In this document: positions 52,067-61,758 of the stretch, one piece after another
Position numbering within the stretch: the stretch's first letter is position 1
Layout of the letters: each line of letters begins with the position of its first letter
Assembly: GCF_000169455.1 (NCBI RefSeq)
Contig: NZ_AAYC01000005.1
Coordinates: forward strand, 220,887-284,886
Origin: Roseobacter sp. SK209-2-6
GTDB lineage: Bacteria > Pseudomonadota > Alphaproteobacteria > Rhodobacterales > Rhodobacteraceae
Reading direction: 5' to 3'
DNA length: 64,000 nucleotides
The notes under the pieces: model-generated
What the model was told of the DNA's origin: nothing
The model's input: only the letters and a program-made list of their open reading frames with translations
Database searches by the model: none
Translations under genes and position numbers: made by a program

Positions 52067-53242
52067 TCAGAAGATCTCAAAGAGACCTGCTGCCCCCATG
52101 CCGCCGCCGATACACATGGTGACCACTCCCAACTTGGCACCGCGACGTTTACCCTCACGCAGGAGGTGCCCCGTCATTCTGGCCCCGGTCATGCCAAAGG
52201 GGTGGCCGATGGCGATAGAGCCGCCATTCACGTTGCATTTTGCATCGTCGATGCCCAGACGATCCCGACAATAGAGAGCCTGGCTGGCAAAGGCTTCGTT
52301 CAGCTCCCAGAGATCAATGTCATCCACTTTAAGACCATGGCGCTCCAACAGACGCGGCACGGCAAAGACCGGACCAATGCCCATCTCATCCGGCTCGCAA
52401 CCCGCAACACAGAACCCCTTGAAGGCGCCCATAGCTTCGATACCGCGCTGCTCAGCTTCCTTGCTGTCCATCAGAACAACCGCTGCGGCACCATCCGACA
52501 ATTGGCTGGCATTGCCGGCGGTGATGAATTGACCTTCACCGCGCACCGGATCCAGCCCCGAGAGCCCCTCCAACGTCGTGCCAGGCCGGTTACACTCATC
52601 CCGGTCCACGGTCACTTCGCGCTGGCTGATTTCACCGGTTTCCTTGTCCTTAACGGCCATGGCCGCCTGCATGGGAACAATCTCATCCGCAAAGACCCCG
52701 CCTTCCTGCGCCGCCGCAATCCGCTGCTGGCTGCGCAGGCCATATTCGTCCTGCGCCTCACGGCTGATGCCATAGCGTTTTGCCACGATGTCCGCGGTTT
52801 CAATCATGGTCATGTAGATCGCAGGCTTATGCTCCAGGATCCAAGGGTCAGGAGCAGGGCGCATCTTTGCCTGCACCATCGAGATACTCTCAACCCCGCC
52901 GGCAACCATGGGGCCAGAACCGCCCTCGGTGATTGACTGAGCTGCCAGGGCGATACTTTGCAGACCGGAGGAACAGAAGCGGTTCACGGTCATTCCCGAG
53001 GCTGTCACAGGCAGACCAGCCCGGATAGCGATCTGTCGGCCTATGTTGCCACCTGTTTCCCCTTCAGGCAGGCCACAACCGATGATGCAATCCTCTATTT
53101 CGCTGCCTTCCAGGCCTGCCCGGGCAACAGCGGCCCCAACTGCATGGCCCCCCATGGTTGCGCCATGGGTCATGTTAAAGGATCCCCGGAAGGACTTTGC
53201 CAGTCCAGTCCGAGCGGCAGAAACGATAACGGCCTGTTTCAT
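52067..53242 (-). CDS. Acetyl-CoA acyltransferase (thiolase, PimB-like)
   Basis: Product of 391 aa, full thiolase length. The nucleophile is in [19 protein letters not shown] (Cys near 88). The second catalytic region is [19 protein letters not shown] (His near 347), and the acid-base Cys is in [17 protein letters not shown] near the C terminus. It splits 3-oxoacyl-CoA to acetyl-CoA and a shortened acyl-CoA. The start shares a base with the end of the fadB-like gene. Confidence 0.95.
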   Translation of the reverse strand: MKQAVIVSAARTGLAKSFRGSFNMTHGATMGGHAVGAAVARAGLEGSEIEDCIIGCGLPEGETGGNIGRQIAIRAGLPVTASGMTVNRFCSSGLQSIALAAQSITEGGSGPMVAGGVESISMVQAKMRPAPDPWILEHKPAIYMTMIETADIVAKRYGISREAQDEYGLRSQQRIAAAQEGGVFADEIVPMQAAMAVKDKETGEISQREVTVDRDECNRPGTTLEGLSGLDPVRGEGQFITAGNASQLSDGAAAVVLMDSKEAEQRGIEAMGAFKGFCVAGCEPDEMGIGPVFAVPRLLERHGLKVDDIDLWELNEAFASQALYCRDRLGIDDAKCNVNGGSIAIGHPFGMTGARMTGHLLREGKRRGAKLGVVTMCIGGGMGAAGLFEIF

Positions 53243-55338
53243 CAGCTGTTCTCCTTGTTCAGATCATCAAAGCTGCGGCCCTCGGCCACCAGTGTTTCCA
53301 GCAGGGGGGCAGCTTCCCAGAAATAGGCATCTTCTTCGGCGTAGCTTTTGATATTATTCAGGATCTTATCCAAACCTTGAATATCGGCCCATTTCAGCGG
53401 GCCACCGCGATAGCGCGGGAAACCGTAACCAAAGAGCAGTGTCATATCGACATCAAGCGGCCTGCGCGCGATCCCTTCTCCCACCACCTTGGCGGCTTCA
53501 TTGACCATGGCAGCCATATAGCGGTTGAGGATTTCCTCATCCGTAAAGGCGCGCGGGGTAATCCCCTGCTCTGCGCGTTCCGCCGCGATTAGGTCAGAGA
53601 CTTCGGGATTTGGGGTTCCACCCCTCTTGCCAGCTTCATAGACATAGTAGCCCTTGCCGGTCTTCTGGCCGAAATTGCCTGCCTCACACATTTTGTCGGC
53701 GTAAGAACTGTCGCGATCGCGTGGATCCATACCCTCGGCCCGTTTGCGTTTGCGCACAGCCCAGCCGATATCAAGCCCCGCAAGATCCGCCACCGCAAAT
53801 GGCCCCATGGCAAAGCCAAATTCGGTCAATGCCTTGTCGATCTGATAGGGTGAGGCCCCATCCAGAACCATATGATCCGCCGCTTTGCGATAAGTTGCCA
53901 GGATGCGATTTCCGATAAACCCGTCGCAGACTCCTGCCCGCACCGAGATTTTCTTGAGCCGCTTGCCCAGTTCAAACCCGGTCGCAACAACATCCAAAGC
54001 AGTCTTATCTGCGACAACCACCTCCAGCAGCTTCATGACATGCGCTGGAGAGAAGAAATGCAGCCCGATCACGTCCTCAGGGCGCGAAGTTGCAGCCGCG
54101 ATCTCATTCACATCCAGATAAGAGGTGTTGGAAGCAAGGATGGCCCCTTTCTTGCAAACGGCATCGAGTTTGCCAAAGACCTCTTTCTTGACGGACATCT
54201 CTTCAAAGACGGCCTCAATCACCAGATCCACATCGCTCAGAGCCTCATATCCGGTCGCCAGGCTCAGGGCCTCTTCCGTCAACTGCGCGAATTGCTCTTC
54301 AGAGATTTTCCCCCTTTTCAGGGCACCCTGCAGATTACCAGCAATCCGTCCTTTGGCCGCAGCAGCCGCTTCCTCGCTCATCTCCAGCATGACAACAGAC
54401 AGGCCAGAGAGAAGCGCGGCAGTGGCAATGCCTGCGCCCATGGTGCCGCCCCCGATGACCCCGATAGATGCCAGCTGCCGTGGTTCAACACCTTTGAGTT
54501 CTGGCAGCTTGCTCACCGCGCGCTCAGAGAAAAACGCATGGATGAGGCCCAGGCGTTGATCTGAGTTCATCAGCTCCATGAACAATTCGCGTTCGCGTTT
54601 CAGACCTTCTTCCAGGCTGGGCGCCTCGGCGGCGGCCTGAACAGCGCGCACGCAGGTCGCGGGAGACAGCTGCCCCCTGCCCTTCTTCAACGTCGCCTCA
54701 TAGATGGCATCAAAATCGACGGCCGCAGGTGCTGGCATTTCCCCAACCGCGCGACGCCCAGCCCCGGCACTCAACAACTCGCGCGCATAGACAAGGCCAA
54801 TCTCACGGGGTTCACCTTCGGCAATCCGGTCAATGATCCCAGCCTCAAGCGCTTCCTTTGCACCGATGTGGCGGCCCGTTGTGATCATTTCCAGTGCCTT
54901 TTCGGTTCCCGCAACACGCGGCAAACGCTGTGTCCCTCCGGCACCCGGGAGAATGCCGAGATGCACTTCAGGCAGTCCCATTTTGGCTGTAGGCACAGCA
55001 ATCCGGTAATGAGAGGAGAGAGCGACTTCCAGCCCGCCACCGAGTGCGGTGCCATGCATGGCAGAGACCACGACCAAAGGGGAAGCTTCGATGCGATTGC
55101 AGAGTTCCGGCAACCAGGGTTCCTGTGGTGGTTTGCCGAATTCCTTGATGTCAGCTCCGGCAAAATAGGTTCGACCATCCCCATAGATCAAAACTGCTTT
55201 TGCGCCTTCGCTCTCGGCACGCTCAATCCCAGACAGCAGCCCCTTGCGGATATCAACGCCAAGTGCATTCACTGGCGGGTTCTGCGCCTTGAGGACCGCA
55301 ATCTCGCCTTCGAGCTGATATTCGATAGCATCGCTCAT
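53242..55338 (-). CDS. Bifunctional enoyl-CoA hydratase/3-hydroxyacyl-CoA dehydrogenase (PimF/FadB-like)
   Basis: Product of 698 aa. The N-terminal crotonase domain (about 1-190) has the oxyanion segments [15 protein letters not shown] and [20 protein letters not shown] and the catalytic Glu region [20 protein letters not shown] (cut here). The NAD-binding domain starts near 290 ([20 protein letters not shown]). The C-terminal 3HCDH domain includes [17 protein letters not shown] with its catalytic His and [17 protein letters not shown]. It does two steps of beta-oxidation. It is the first gene of the leftward operon; a perfect palindrome lies 174-190 nt upstream. Confidence 0.95.
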   Translation of the reverse strand: MSDAIEYQLEGEIAVLKAQNPPVNALGVDIRKGLLSGIERAESEGAKAVLIYGDGRTYFAGADIKEFGKPPQEPWLPELCNRIEASPLVVVSAMHGTALGGGLEVALSSHYRIAVPTAKMGLPEVHLGILPGAGGTQRLPRVAGTEKALEMITTGRHIGAKEALEAGIIDRIAEGEPREIGLVYARELLSAGAGRRAVGEMPAPAAVDFDAIYEATLKKGRGQLSPATCVRAVQAAAEAPSLEEGLKRERELFMELMNSDQRLGLIHAFFSERAVSKLPELKGVEPRQLASIGVIGGGTMGAGIATAALLSGLSVVMLEMSEEAAAAAKGRIAGNLQGALKRGKISEEQFAQLTEEALSLATGYEALSDVDLVIEAVFEEMSVKKEVFGKLDAVCKKGAILASNTSYLDVNEIAAATSRPEDVIGLHFFSPAHVMKLLEVVVADKTALDVVATGFELGKRLKKISVRAGVCDGFIGNRILATYRKAADHMVLDGASPYQIDKALTEFGFAMGPFAVADLAGLDIGWAVRKRKRAEGMDPRDRDSSYADKMCEAGNFGQKTGKGYYVYEAGKRGGTPNPEVSDLIAAERAEQGITPRAFTDEEILNRYMAAMVNEAAKVVGEGIARRPLDVDMTLLFGYGFPRYRGGPLKWADIQGLDKILNNIKSYAEEDAYFWEAAPLLETLVAEGRSFDDLNKENS

Positions 55339-55511
55339 GCTTTTACCTTTCTAACTTCCGCAGGTCGGTCTGCGCCTGGCCCGCATCATTGTTCCCTCGA
55401 TCTAGGCACAGCCGATCCCTCCCGGCCAAGCCTGACACAATTCTCTCACGCGAAACCTTACGTCATTGCCGCCAAGGTCTCTGGCCGCCACAAGTGACAG
55501 CCCCCTCTAAA

Positions 55512-55528
55512 ATTCCGACATGCGGAAT
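55512..55528. promoter_or_regulatory. Perfect palindrome ATTCCG-ACATG-CGGAAT, candidate operator
   Basis: Perfect 6-bp arms around a 5-nt centre, 174-190 nt before the fadB-like start. TTCCG/CGGAA arms are typical of IclR-family and some other operators. No regulator gene is next to the operon; the nearest IclR gene is at 61759. Confidence 0.45.
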
Positions 55529-55630
55529 GATATTCTAGATTTTCGCAACAACCGTAGATGGACCTTGCTCCTGGAGCAAGTCGTTACCTGACGCAAAATC
55601 TAATCTTCCGGGATTTAGGGGGGCCTCACG

Positions 55631-55659
55631 AAAAAACGCACCCGTTTTCACGGATGCGT
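55631..55659 (-). terminator. Terminator after the UPF0261 gene
   Basis: On the minus strand ACGCATCCGT, loop, ACGGGTGCGT (10-bp stem with one G-U type mismatch) is followed by six T residues (55631-55636 read as A on plus, the last shared with the stem). It lies 34 nt after the stop at 55693. Confidence 0.85.
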
Positions 55660-55692
55660 CCTGATGATTTGAATGACAACTCACCTTGTGAG

Positions 55693-56931
55693 CTATTTCT
55701 TGGCACTAACTACACCAGACCTGACCCAGGCATCAAAGATTTCCAACACTTTGGCAGAGAACTGCGCATCATTGATATGACAGTCCATCTCCACAAGGTC
55801 GGCATTATCCGGCACCGCTTGGCGCATCTCATCACAGAAAGCAGCCAGGCCCTCCGCGTCATGCAGCTCACCACCTGGCCGGTCCCACTCATTACATCCC
55901 TGATTGGGCAAAAGGAGGCTAACAGGTGCCTGGGCCGAGGAGAGTTTTACCGCAATCTCCTGCGCCACATGTCGGCGCTCATCAGCCTCTAGGACAGCGG
56001 AGGACAGAAGCCGATTATGGGCATGTACTGGGCGCCCCTCCAGTGGGTTAGGCACACCTTGCCATCCCACATAGTCGACCAGATCATAGCACCCCGGCGC
56101 CACCAGCTGCGGTATTCCGGATCGCCCTGCACTGGTCATTCGATCCCCCCCTGCCGAAAGCCCGCCAAAAAGATGGTTTGAAACCTCCTGCGGCGCGAAA
56201 TCCATCACCGCAGCAAAAGCACCCTCACCTGCTAGGCTTTCAAAGGCACGCCCACCCATGCCGGTGGCATGGAACACCGCCACTTCGAAACCACGCTCTT
56301 CCAGCGCCGGTTTCAGGGTTACCATGTAGCGCAGCACCGTCTTGCCGAAAGAGGTCATGCCAATCAGCGGCCTGTCCCTACGCGGTGCCTCAACCGCACG
56401 GGCGGCGCCCAGCACGGCCCCTGCCGCCTGGCTGAGAGATGCCTTACAGATCGAGTTCAGCCCATAGAGCCCACCGGCCCAGAGGATCATCTGCACATCT
56501 GCCGGGATCCGTTCCGGCGGCATCAAGGGCGAGAAGGCCACGGTGGACACCACATATTTCGGCACACCCACAGGTAACGCTGCACAAAGGTCCAGCGCCA
56601 GATCGGTGCCCATGGTTCCGCCCAAAACGATAACTCCGTCAATGCGCCCCTCGCGATAGAGCTCCAACGCCTTGGCAGCAGATCCCGCCCCCATGATCTG
56701 CATGGCGGTGTTTTCATCACCGCTGGCGATGGCCTCAGCAATGGAGCTGCCTCCGGCCTCTGCAACCTGATGCTTACTAACATCTGTCGGGCGACTGGGG
56801 TCACCCAGCACGCTCACATCCATTGACAGAACCCTGCCGCCCTGGCCTTCGATCACTTCGGCCAGGTAATGCAGCTCGTCATCCTTAGTGTCGTAGGTTC
56901 CCGCAACCAGGATTGTCTTTTCAGCCATCAT
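55693..56931 (-). CDS. UPF0261 (Tm-1-like) ATP-binding domain protein
   Basis: Product of 412 aa. The N terminus TILVAGTYDTKDDELHYLAE is the family hallmark (GT.DTK.E). Further segments are VIVLGGTMGTDLALDLCAAL near 100, PLIGMTSFGKTVLRYMVTLK near 200, and VAPGCYDLVDYVG near 280. The N-terminal half resembles the ATP-binding part of plant Tm-1. The biochemical function in bacteria is not established. It is the last gene of the leftward tct/aldehyde dehydrogenase operon. An AGGAGTGAG site precedes the ATG; a second ATG follows at once. Confidence 0.88.
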   Translation of the reverse strand: MMAEKTILVAGTYDTKDDELHYLAEVIEGQGGRVLSMDVSVLGDPSRPTDVSKHQVAEAGGSSIAEAIASGDENTAMQIMGAGSAAKALELYREGRIDGVIVLGGTMGTDLALDLCAALPVGVPKYVVSTVAFSPLMPPERIPADVQMILWAGGLYGLNSICKASLSQAAGAVLGAARAVEAPRRDRPLIGMTSFGKTVLRYMVTLKPALEERGFEVAVFHATGMGGRAFESLAGEGAFAAVMDFAPQEVSNHLFGGLSAGGDRMTSAGRSGIPQLVAPGCYDLVDYVGWQGVPNPLEGRPVHAHNRLLSSAVLEADERRHVAQEIAVKLSSAQAPVSLLLPNQGCNEWDRPGGELHDAEGLAAFCDEMRQAVPDNADLVEMDCHINDAQFSAKVLEIFDAWVRSGVVSAKK

Positions 56932-56995
56932 CTCACTCCTGGGACGCCGCAGGCGCCCTTCATTTCATCTTTCTCAAAGTACCCCGCCGGAGGCC

Positions 56996-57019
56996 ACAGG
57001 TTTTGCCCGCAAAACCTGT
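56996..57019 (-). other. Perfect 11-bp hairpin between aldehyde dehydrogenase and UPF0261 genes
   Basis: ACAGGTTTTGC (56996-57006) and GCAAAACCTGT (57009-57019) are exact complements separated by 2 nt. No U tract follows. A similar but imperfect element (GTTTGCCTCCGGCAAAAC) occurs at 27985-28002, so this may be a small dispersed palindromic repeat. Confidence 0.55.
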
Positions 57020-57033
57020 TCCCCTTCCTAGCC

Positions 57034-58518
57034 TCACAGCTGGATCCAAGCGGTTTTCAGATCGACATATTTGTCCAATGCATGCAGCGATTTGTCATGA
57101 CCATTGCCGGACTGGCCGACCCCGCCCAAAGGCACTGTGTTGTCGGCGCCACCATAGGTATTCACATGCACAACTCCTGCACGGATACCTGCAACCATGC
57201 GATGGGCGCGTGACAGATCCGCAGTCCAGACGCCTGCGGCCAGGCCAAAGTCGGTGCCATTGGCGAGGCGCAGCGCCTCGTCTTCGGTTTCGAATTTGGT
57301 TACGGCTAGGACAGGCCCGAAGACCTCGCGCTGGAACAGGGCGTGGTCGCGCGCCACATGGGTCACAATCGTGGGCGCCATATAAGAACCGCCGGTTTCT
57401 TCCAAAATGCGGCTACCGCCGGTCACCACCTGGCCTCCTTCGGCGCGCGCCATATCCATGAAGGAGAGATTGCGCCGCAACTGATCCTCGGAATTCACAG
57501 CCCCGATTTGAGTATCAAGTTCTAGCGGATCACCAACCCGCAGCGCCTCAGCCTCTGCTTTGAGCAGGGCTACAAATTCGTCATGCACCGAAGACTCGAC
57601 CAAGAGGCGCGAACCCGCAACGCAGACCTGACCAGAATTGCGAAAAATCCCCATGGCAGAGGTCTTTGCCGCTTTTACCAAGTCCTTTGTATCAGCGAAA
57701 ACAATGTTCGGGGACTTGCCGCCTAGTTCCAGGTAGCAGCGCTTCAGGTTGGAGCGCGCCGAGGCCTCCAGCAGCTTGCGCCCGGTTGCGCCGGAGCCGG
57801 TAAAGGTCAGCACATCCACACCCATGGAATTGGCCAAAGCTGCACCGGTCTCAGCACCGCTGCCGGTGACGACGTTCAGCACCCCGTCAGGCAAGCCGCA
57901 TTCAGCACAAATCTCTGCCAGCCGCAGCAAGGAAAGCGAGGCGGTTTCTGCGGGTTTCAACACCACTGAATTACCCATGGCCAAGGCAGGCGCCAGTTTC
58001 CAGGCCCCGATCATCAGGGGGAAGTTCCAGGGCACGATGGCGCCGACCACGCCAACCGGTGCGCGATGCACCAAGCCCAGAACATCCGGCGCAGTTGGCG
58101 CCACTTCGCCGACTACCTTATCCAGGGCTTCGGCATAGTAACGGAAGGTTCCGGCCGCCGACCCCGGTTCCGCTTTCAGCGCCATGTTGAACTCGGTGCC
58201 ATTGTCGCGCACGCCCAGAACCGCCAGTTCGACAGCCTCTGCCTCGATCTGGTCGGCAATACGGTGCAGGATCTTCTTCCGTGCGGCGGGGCTCTGTTTC
58301 GCCCAGCGGCCATCCTCGAATGCCCGCCGCGCTGCAGCGACAGCGCGCTCGACATCGGTGGCAGATGCCCCCTCCAGGGTGGTCAGAACAGACCCTTCAA
58401 TCGGCGAAGTAACTTCGAGTGGCGCCCCCGAACCTCCTTCCCACGATCCTTCAAGAAAGAGTTTTTGCGGCGCCACAGGAGCTTGCCGAAGCTGGTTGAT
58501 GCGGTTTTGGTCTGCCAT
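57034..58518 (-). CDS. NAD(P)-dependent aldehyde dehydrogenase (PuuC-like)
   Basis: Product of 494 aa from the ATG at 58518 (MADQNRINQLRQAPVAPQ), which has a GGAGG site 4 nt upstream. It shows the NAD-binding VPWNFPLMIGAWKLAPALAM, the catalytic Glu in CYLELGGKSPN, and the catalytic Cys in RNSGQVCVAGSRLLVE. These resemble aldehyde dehydrogenases acting on amine-derived aldehydes. The frame happens to run on into the shifted tctA sequence upstream, giving a 988-codon open frame that is not a real fusion. With the aminotransferase at 62600, a route from an amine through an aldehyde to an acid is possible. Confidence 0.93.
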   Translation of the reverse strand: MADQNRINQLRQAPVAPQKLFLEGSWEGGSGAPLEVTSPIEGSVLTTLEGASATDVERAVAAARRAFEDGRWAKQSPAARKKILHRIADQIEAEAVELAVLGVRDNGTEFNMALKAEPGSAAGTFRYYAEALDKVVGEVAPTAPDVLGLVHRAPVGVVGAIVPWNFPLMIGAWKLAPALAMGNSVVLKPAETASLSLLRLAEICAECGLPDGVLNVVTGSGAETGAALANSMGVDVLTFTGSGATGRKLLEASARSNLKRCYLELGGKSPNIVFADTKDLVKAAKTSAMGIFRNSGQVCVAGSRLLVESSVHDEFVALLKAEAEALRVGDPLELDTQIGAVNSEDQLRRNLSFMDMARAEGGQVVTGGSRILEETGGSYMAPTIVTHVARDHALFQREVFGPVLAVTKFETEDEALRLANGTDFGLAAGVWTADLSRAHRMVAGIRAGVVHVNTYGGADNTVPLGGVGQSGNGHDKSLHALDKYVDLKTAWIQL

Positions 58519-60000
58519 TCGGCCTCCTTCAGGTCCCTGCGTTCTTTCCAAACGCGGCGGATATGCATCGCCAGGACCAAGATGATGATACAAAACAGAA
58601 TAAATGCGATGGGGCGGTTGATGAAGTCCCAGGGTTCCTTGACCCGGGCCATGCCAGCGCGCAGCTTCACCTCCATGATACCGCCCAGCACCATGCCGAG
58701 AATAATCGGCACTGCGGGCAGAGCCAGGCGCTTCAGCACAAAGCCAAAGAAGCCAAAGCCCGCAGCGATCAGGCAATCGGTGGCAGAGTTGCGCAGAGAA
58801 TAGACCCCCACAAAGCTGAGCGTCAGATGGCACGCCGAGAAAGCGGTTGGGGATGCGCACCACCTGGATCAGCGATTTGGTAGCAAAGAGCAGGAAGACA
58901 AGAACCAGGACATTCAGCACCAGGAGCGCTAGGTAGAGCGCGACGACAAAGTCCATATCGTTCTGAAACAGCCCCGGCCCCGGCACCACGTTATGCACGT
59001 AGAAGACAGAGAGCATCATCGCCGTCAGTGCCTCGCCCGGGATGCCCAGCGCCAGGAGCGGCACCATAGCGGCAGCGGGCACTGCATTGTTCGCCGTCTC
59101 TGCCGCAATCAGCCCTTCGGAGGAACCCTTGCCGAAATCCTGTGGGCGTTTGGAGCTTTTCTGCGCATAGGTGTAGGACATGAACTGTGCGGTGAATTCG
59201 CCGACGCCAGGGATCATTCCCATGAGCACCCCAAACCCGGCAGAAACACTTGCCACACGCGGATGCCGTGCCAGCTCCCGCAGGCCCTGGAACATGCCGC
59301 CGCGCAGCTTGGTCAGATGCACTTTTTCGTCGTCATCCATCAGGAGGACAAAGGCCTGGCTGATGGCAAAGAGCCCCAGGACCACCACGATCAAATTGAC
59401 GCCGCCGCCCAGAAAATCCTGCCCAAAGGTGTAACGCTGGGTGTATTTCACCGGCTCCATGCCGATGGAGTTGAGGAAGATCCCGAGACAGGCCAGTGCC
59501 CCTGCGATCAGCGCCTGGCCGCGATGGGCCACCACCACCAAAAGCAACCCGAGAAGGGCAGCCAGGAAGATCTCACGGCTGCCGAACATCGGCGCCACCT
59601 TGGCCAGCACTGGCGCAAAGAGGATCAGGCAGATAACGGAAAAGATCCCGCCGAAGAAACTGGCGGAATAGGCCAGGCTGAGGGCCCGGCGCGGCTCGCC
59701 GCGCGCCGTCATAGGATAGCCGTCATAGGTGGTCAGCGCATTGACCGCTGTGCCCGGGGTGTTGATCAGAATGGCGGGAATGGCGCCGCCGTACATCGAC
59801 GACCCATAGATCCCCAGGAGCACCGTCAGGCCTACAATGGGATCCATCGAGAAGGTTGCAGGCAGCAAGATCGCGATTGCCACCGCCGGACCAACACCCG
59901 GAATCGCGCCGATCAGCACGCCTCCGACAGAGCCCGCCAGCAGCGCCAGCGCAACGTCCCAGCGCATCAGAATGTCTATTGCAGATAGGATGAGATCCAT
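58383..60000 (-). pseudogene. tctA: TctA, tripartite tricarboxylate transporter large membrane subunit, frameshifted
   Basis: From 60000 to about 58832 the frame reads a good TctA N-terminal part (about 390 aa): GVLIGAIPGVGPAVAIAILL, GIYGSSMYGGAIPAILINTPG, NAVPAAAMVPLLALGIPGEA (quoted in part). After VRIPNRFLGV the same frame turns into nonsense (PSDAQLCGG). The expected continuation FVGVYSLRNSATDCLIAAGF is intact in another frame from about 58816 to 58383. The net shift is +1 (or -2) near 58817-58832; removing one C of the GCC on the minus strand restores the frame. The restored C terminus would overlap the aldehyde dehydrogenase gene by 136 nt. It is either a real disruption or a sequencing error. 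Confidence 0.85.
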
Positions 60001-60027
60001 GATTGGCCCCGGTCTTAGATCATTTCG

Positions 60028-60558
60028 TCAGAGATAGAGGATGAAGAAACTGCGCAGGGGTCCAGGCAGGTATTCATAGAGCAGCGCGCCCGGGATCCGG
60101 ACAGACAGGAGCCCCTTGAACAGCACCACTACGGCAACAGCAAAACCGGCGCAGATCCACATCATGAAGCGGCTCCGATAGCCCATGCGGCGCGCGAGCA
60201 ATGGGACAAAGGCAAGGGTAACAGGTAAGTAGCCGATCAGCGGCACCAAAAAGACATAGCCCATGAACCAGAGCGCATATTCCAGGCTGCGCCCCCATTG
60301 CCGCGCCTCCCAGAGGTCATAGCGAGAGACCCGGCGCCAAGGCAGTTGATAAAGGTGCAACGCCCCAAAGAGCACCATCCCCCCAAGACTGACTGCCGGC
60401 CAGAACCGTGGCTGGGCAAAGAGCTTGGTCTTTTTGACCCAGGCAGTTTGCTCACCGATCAGCGCCAGGAGCAGTGCTGACAGAGTCAGAAAGATCAGAG
60501 CAAAAATCAGCTGGCCGCGCCGGGGACCGGCAAAGCGGCGTTCTTGTTCCGTAGTCAT
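60028..60558 (-). CDS. tctB: TctB, tripartite tricarboxylate transporter small membrane subunit
   Basis: Product of 176 aa with four hydrophobic segments (for example LIFALIFLTLSALLLALIG near 17 and ALWFMGYVFLVPLIGYLPVT near 95). FAQPRFWPAVSLGGMVLFG fits the TctB family. It is 27 nt upstream of tctA, as usual. It forms the membrane complex with TctA. Confidence 0.88.
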   Translation of the reverse strand: MTTEQERRFAGPRRGQLIFALIFLTLSALLLALIGEQTAWVKKTKLFAQPRFWPAVSLGGMVLFGALHLYQLPWRRVSRYDLWEARQWGRSLEYALWFMGYVFLVPLIGYLPVTLAFVPLLARRMGYRSRFMMWICAGFAVAVVVLFKGLLSVRIPGALLYEYLPGPLRSFFILYL

Positions 60559-60642
60559 GTCGGGAGGTCTTCTTTTCGCGCTTCAGGAGGCCTGAGAAAT
60601 TGGCCGGGGCATACATTCTTGCCCCGACCCAGAGAGAAAGGG

Positions 60643-61587
60643 TTACTCCAGGATCGTGCCGATCTTGGCCATGGTGCTGATATCATTGGAGACGCGAGCA
60701 GCGCTCTCATCCGCGTTTTGCCAGTATACCAGCGCACCGGTTTCATCGGCGACGGCCTGCGCCCGTTCGCTGAACACGGTTTCCTGGGCCACGGCAATGA
60801 TCTTGTCGCGCACATCCTGCGGCGTGTCCTTAGATACAAAAAGCCCGTTCCAAAGCGCGATGTTCAGGCTGGCGTCCAGCTCGCCGATCGCGGGCGCGTC
60901 CGGCACCAGCGGTATGCGTTGATCGGTAATGGAAACCAGCACCTTCACATCATCCAGGCAGGGCAGGATCAGTTGCAGCGTGGTGTTGATCACATCCGCA
61001 TCACCAGAGGCCAGGGTATTGCAATCCAGCGCATCAAAGGCAGCATCAGAACCCCACTCAAAACCCGCGTTCTTGGCAAAAGCTTTGGTGACCTGAGTCG
61101 GGGTCAGCACATCGCCGAAATGCCCCAGAGCGACATCGTTTTCCTTGGCGTAAGAGGCCAGTTCTTCCATCGAACTGTAGGGCGCGTCGCCTGCTGCCGC
61201 GATGACAAAGGGATAGGTGAGGAAGATCCCGAGCGGATCAAATTTGGCCGGGGTCAGCGGCGGAATGTCGATCTGATGCCCCATGACTGGCACCCCAATC
61301 ACGAAAGAGCCAACGGTGTAGCCATCCGCAGGCGCGTTCGCGACCTCGATCGCTCCCGGGAAAGGACCGCCGCCGCCGCCGGGCTTGTTCACAACGGCTG
61401 CTGCCACGCCGTATTTGGCCTGAAAGTCATCCGCAATCATCCGGGTCAGCACGTCCTCCAGATCACCGGGAGGCCACGGCACGATAAAATTCACCGGCTT
61501 TTCCGGGTACTCCGCCTGCGCGGCGACTGCGCTGAGTCCAAAAGCTGCCGCAACCGCGGCGCCCTTCACAAGATTTGTCAGTTTCAT
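60643..61587 (-). CDS. tctC: TctC/Bug-family tripartite transporter substrate-binding protein
   Basis: Product of 314 aa with a signal peptide (VKGAAVAAAFGLSAVAAQA, cut near residue 25). The Bug fold shows EKPVNFIVPWPPGDLEDVLTR (quoted in part) and NKPGGGGGPFPGAIEVANAP, whose glycine-rich loop binds the carboxylate. The family carries tricarboxylates, terephthalate, nicotinate and other acids, so the ligand is open. It is first in the leftward operon, with an operator-like region between it and iclR. Confidence 0.9.
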   Translation of the reverse strand: MKLTNLVKGAAVAAAFGLSAVAAQAEYPEKPVNFIVPWPPGDLEDVLTRMIADDFQAKYGVAAAVVNKPGGGGGPFPGAIEVANAPADGYTVGSFVIGVPVMGHQIDIPPLTPAKFDPLGIFLTYPFVIAAAGDAPYSSMEELASYAKENDVALGHFGDVLTPTQVTKAFAKNAGFEWGSDAAFDALDCNTLASGDADVINTTLQLILPCLDDVKVLVSITDQRIPLVPDAPAIGELDASLNIALWNGLFVSKDTPQDVRDKIIAVAQETVFSERAQAVADETGALVYWQNADESAARVSNDISTMAKIGTILE

Positions 61588-61620
61588 TTGCGTCTCCCTG
61601 TTTAGGCTGTCTTCTTCGAT

Positions 61621-61639
61621 TGGTTCATTATTCGAACCA
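61621..61639. promoter_or_regulatory. Inverted repeat TGGTTC-N7-GAACCA, candidate IclR operator
   Basis: Perfect 6-bp arms at 61621-61626 and 61634-61639. An overlapping near-repeat TTCGAACC/GGTTTGAA covers 61631-61649. It lies 34 nt before the tctC start and 120 nt before iclR, as expected for joint control of the divergent pair. Confidence 0.5.
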
Positions 61640-61655
61640 TTGGTTTGAATTTAGA

Positions 61656-61682
61656 TTGACAGCCCACCCGGTTATCTGTCAA
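61656..61682. promoter_or_regulatory. Inverted repeat TTGACAG-N13-CTGTCAA, possible divergent -35 boxes
   Basis: Perfect 7-bp arms at 61656-61662 and 61676-61682. Each arm reads TTGACA on one strand, the sigma70 -35 consensus, so the repeat could hold back-to-back promoters for tctC and iclR. Matching -10 boxes are weak, so it may instead be an operator. Confidence 0.45.
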
Positions 61683-61758
61683 CAAAATAACATCCCGGGT
61701 GTTCCTTTTTCGCGAACACTCCGCAAAAACCAAGAAACGTGGGAGCCAGAACCCGATC

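Larger units (their letters stand above)
55339..55692. other. Intergenic region upstream of the beta-oxidation operon
   Basis: The region of 354 nt shows no supported gene. It holds a perfect palindrome at 55512-55528 and the terminator of the UPF0261 gene at 55631-55659. The promoter of the fadB-like operon should lie between 55339 and about 55530. Confidence 0.6.

Noticed and set aside
57034..60000. A 988-codon open frame joining TctA and aldehyde dehydrogenase
   Set aside because: The middle part (after FLGV up to MADQNR) is not TctA-like, and the true TctA continuation exists in another frame. The aldehyde dehydrogenase has its own start and ribosome binding site.
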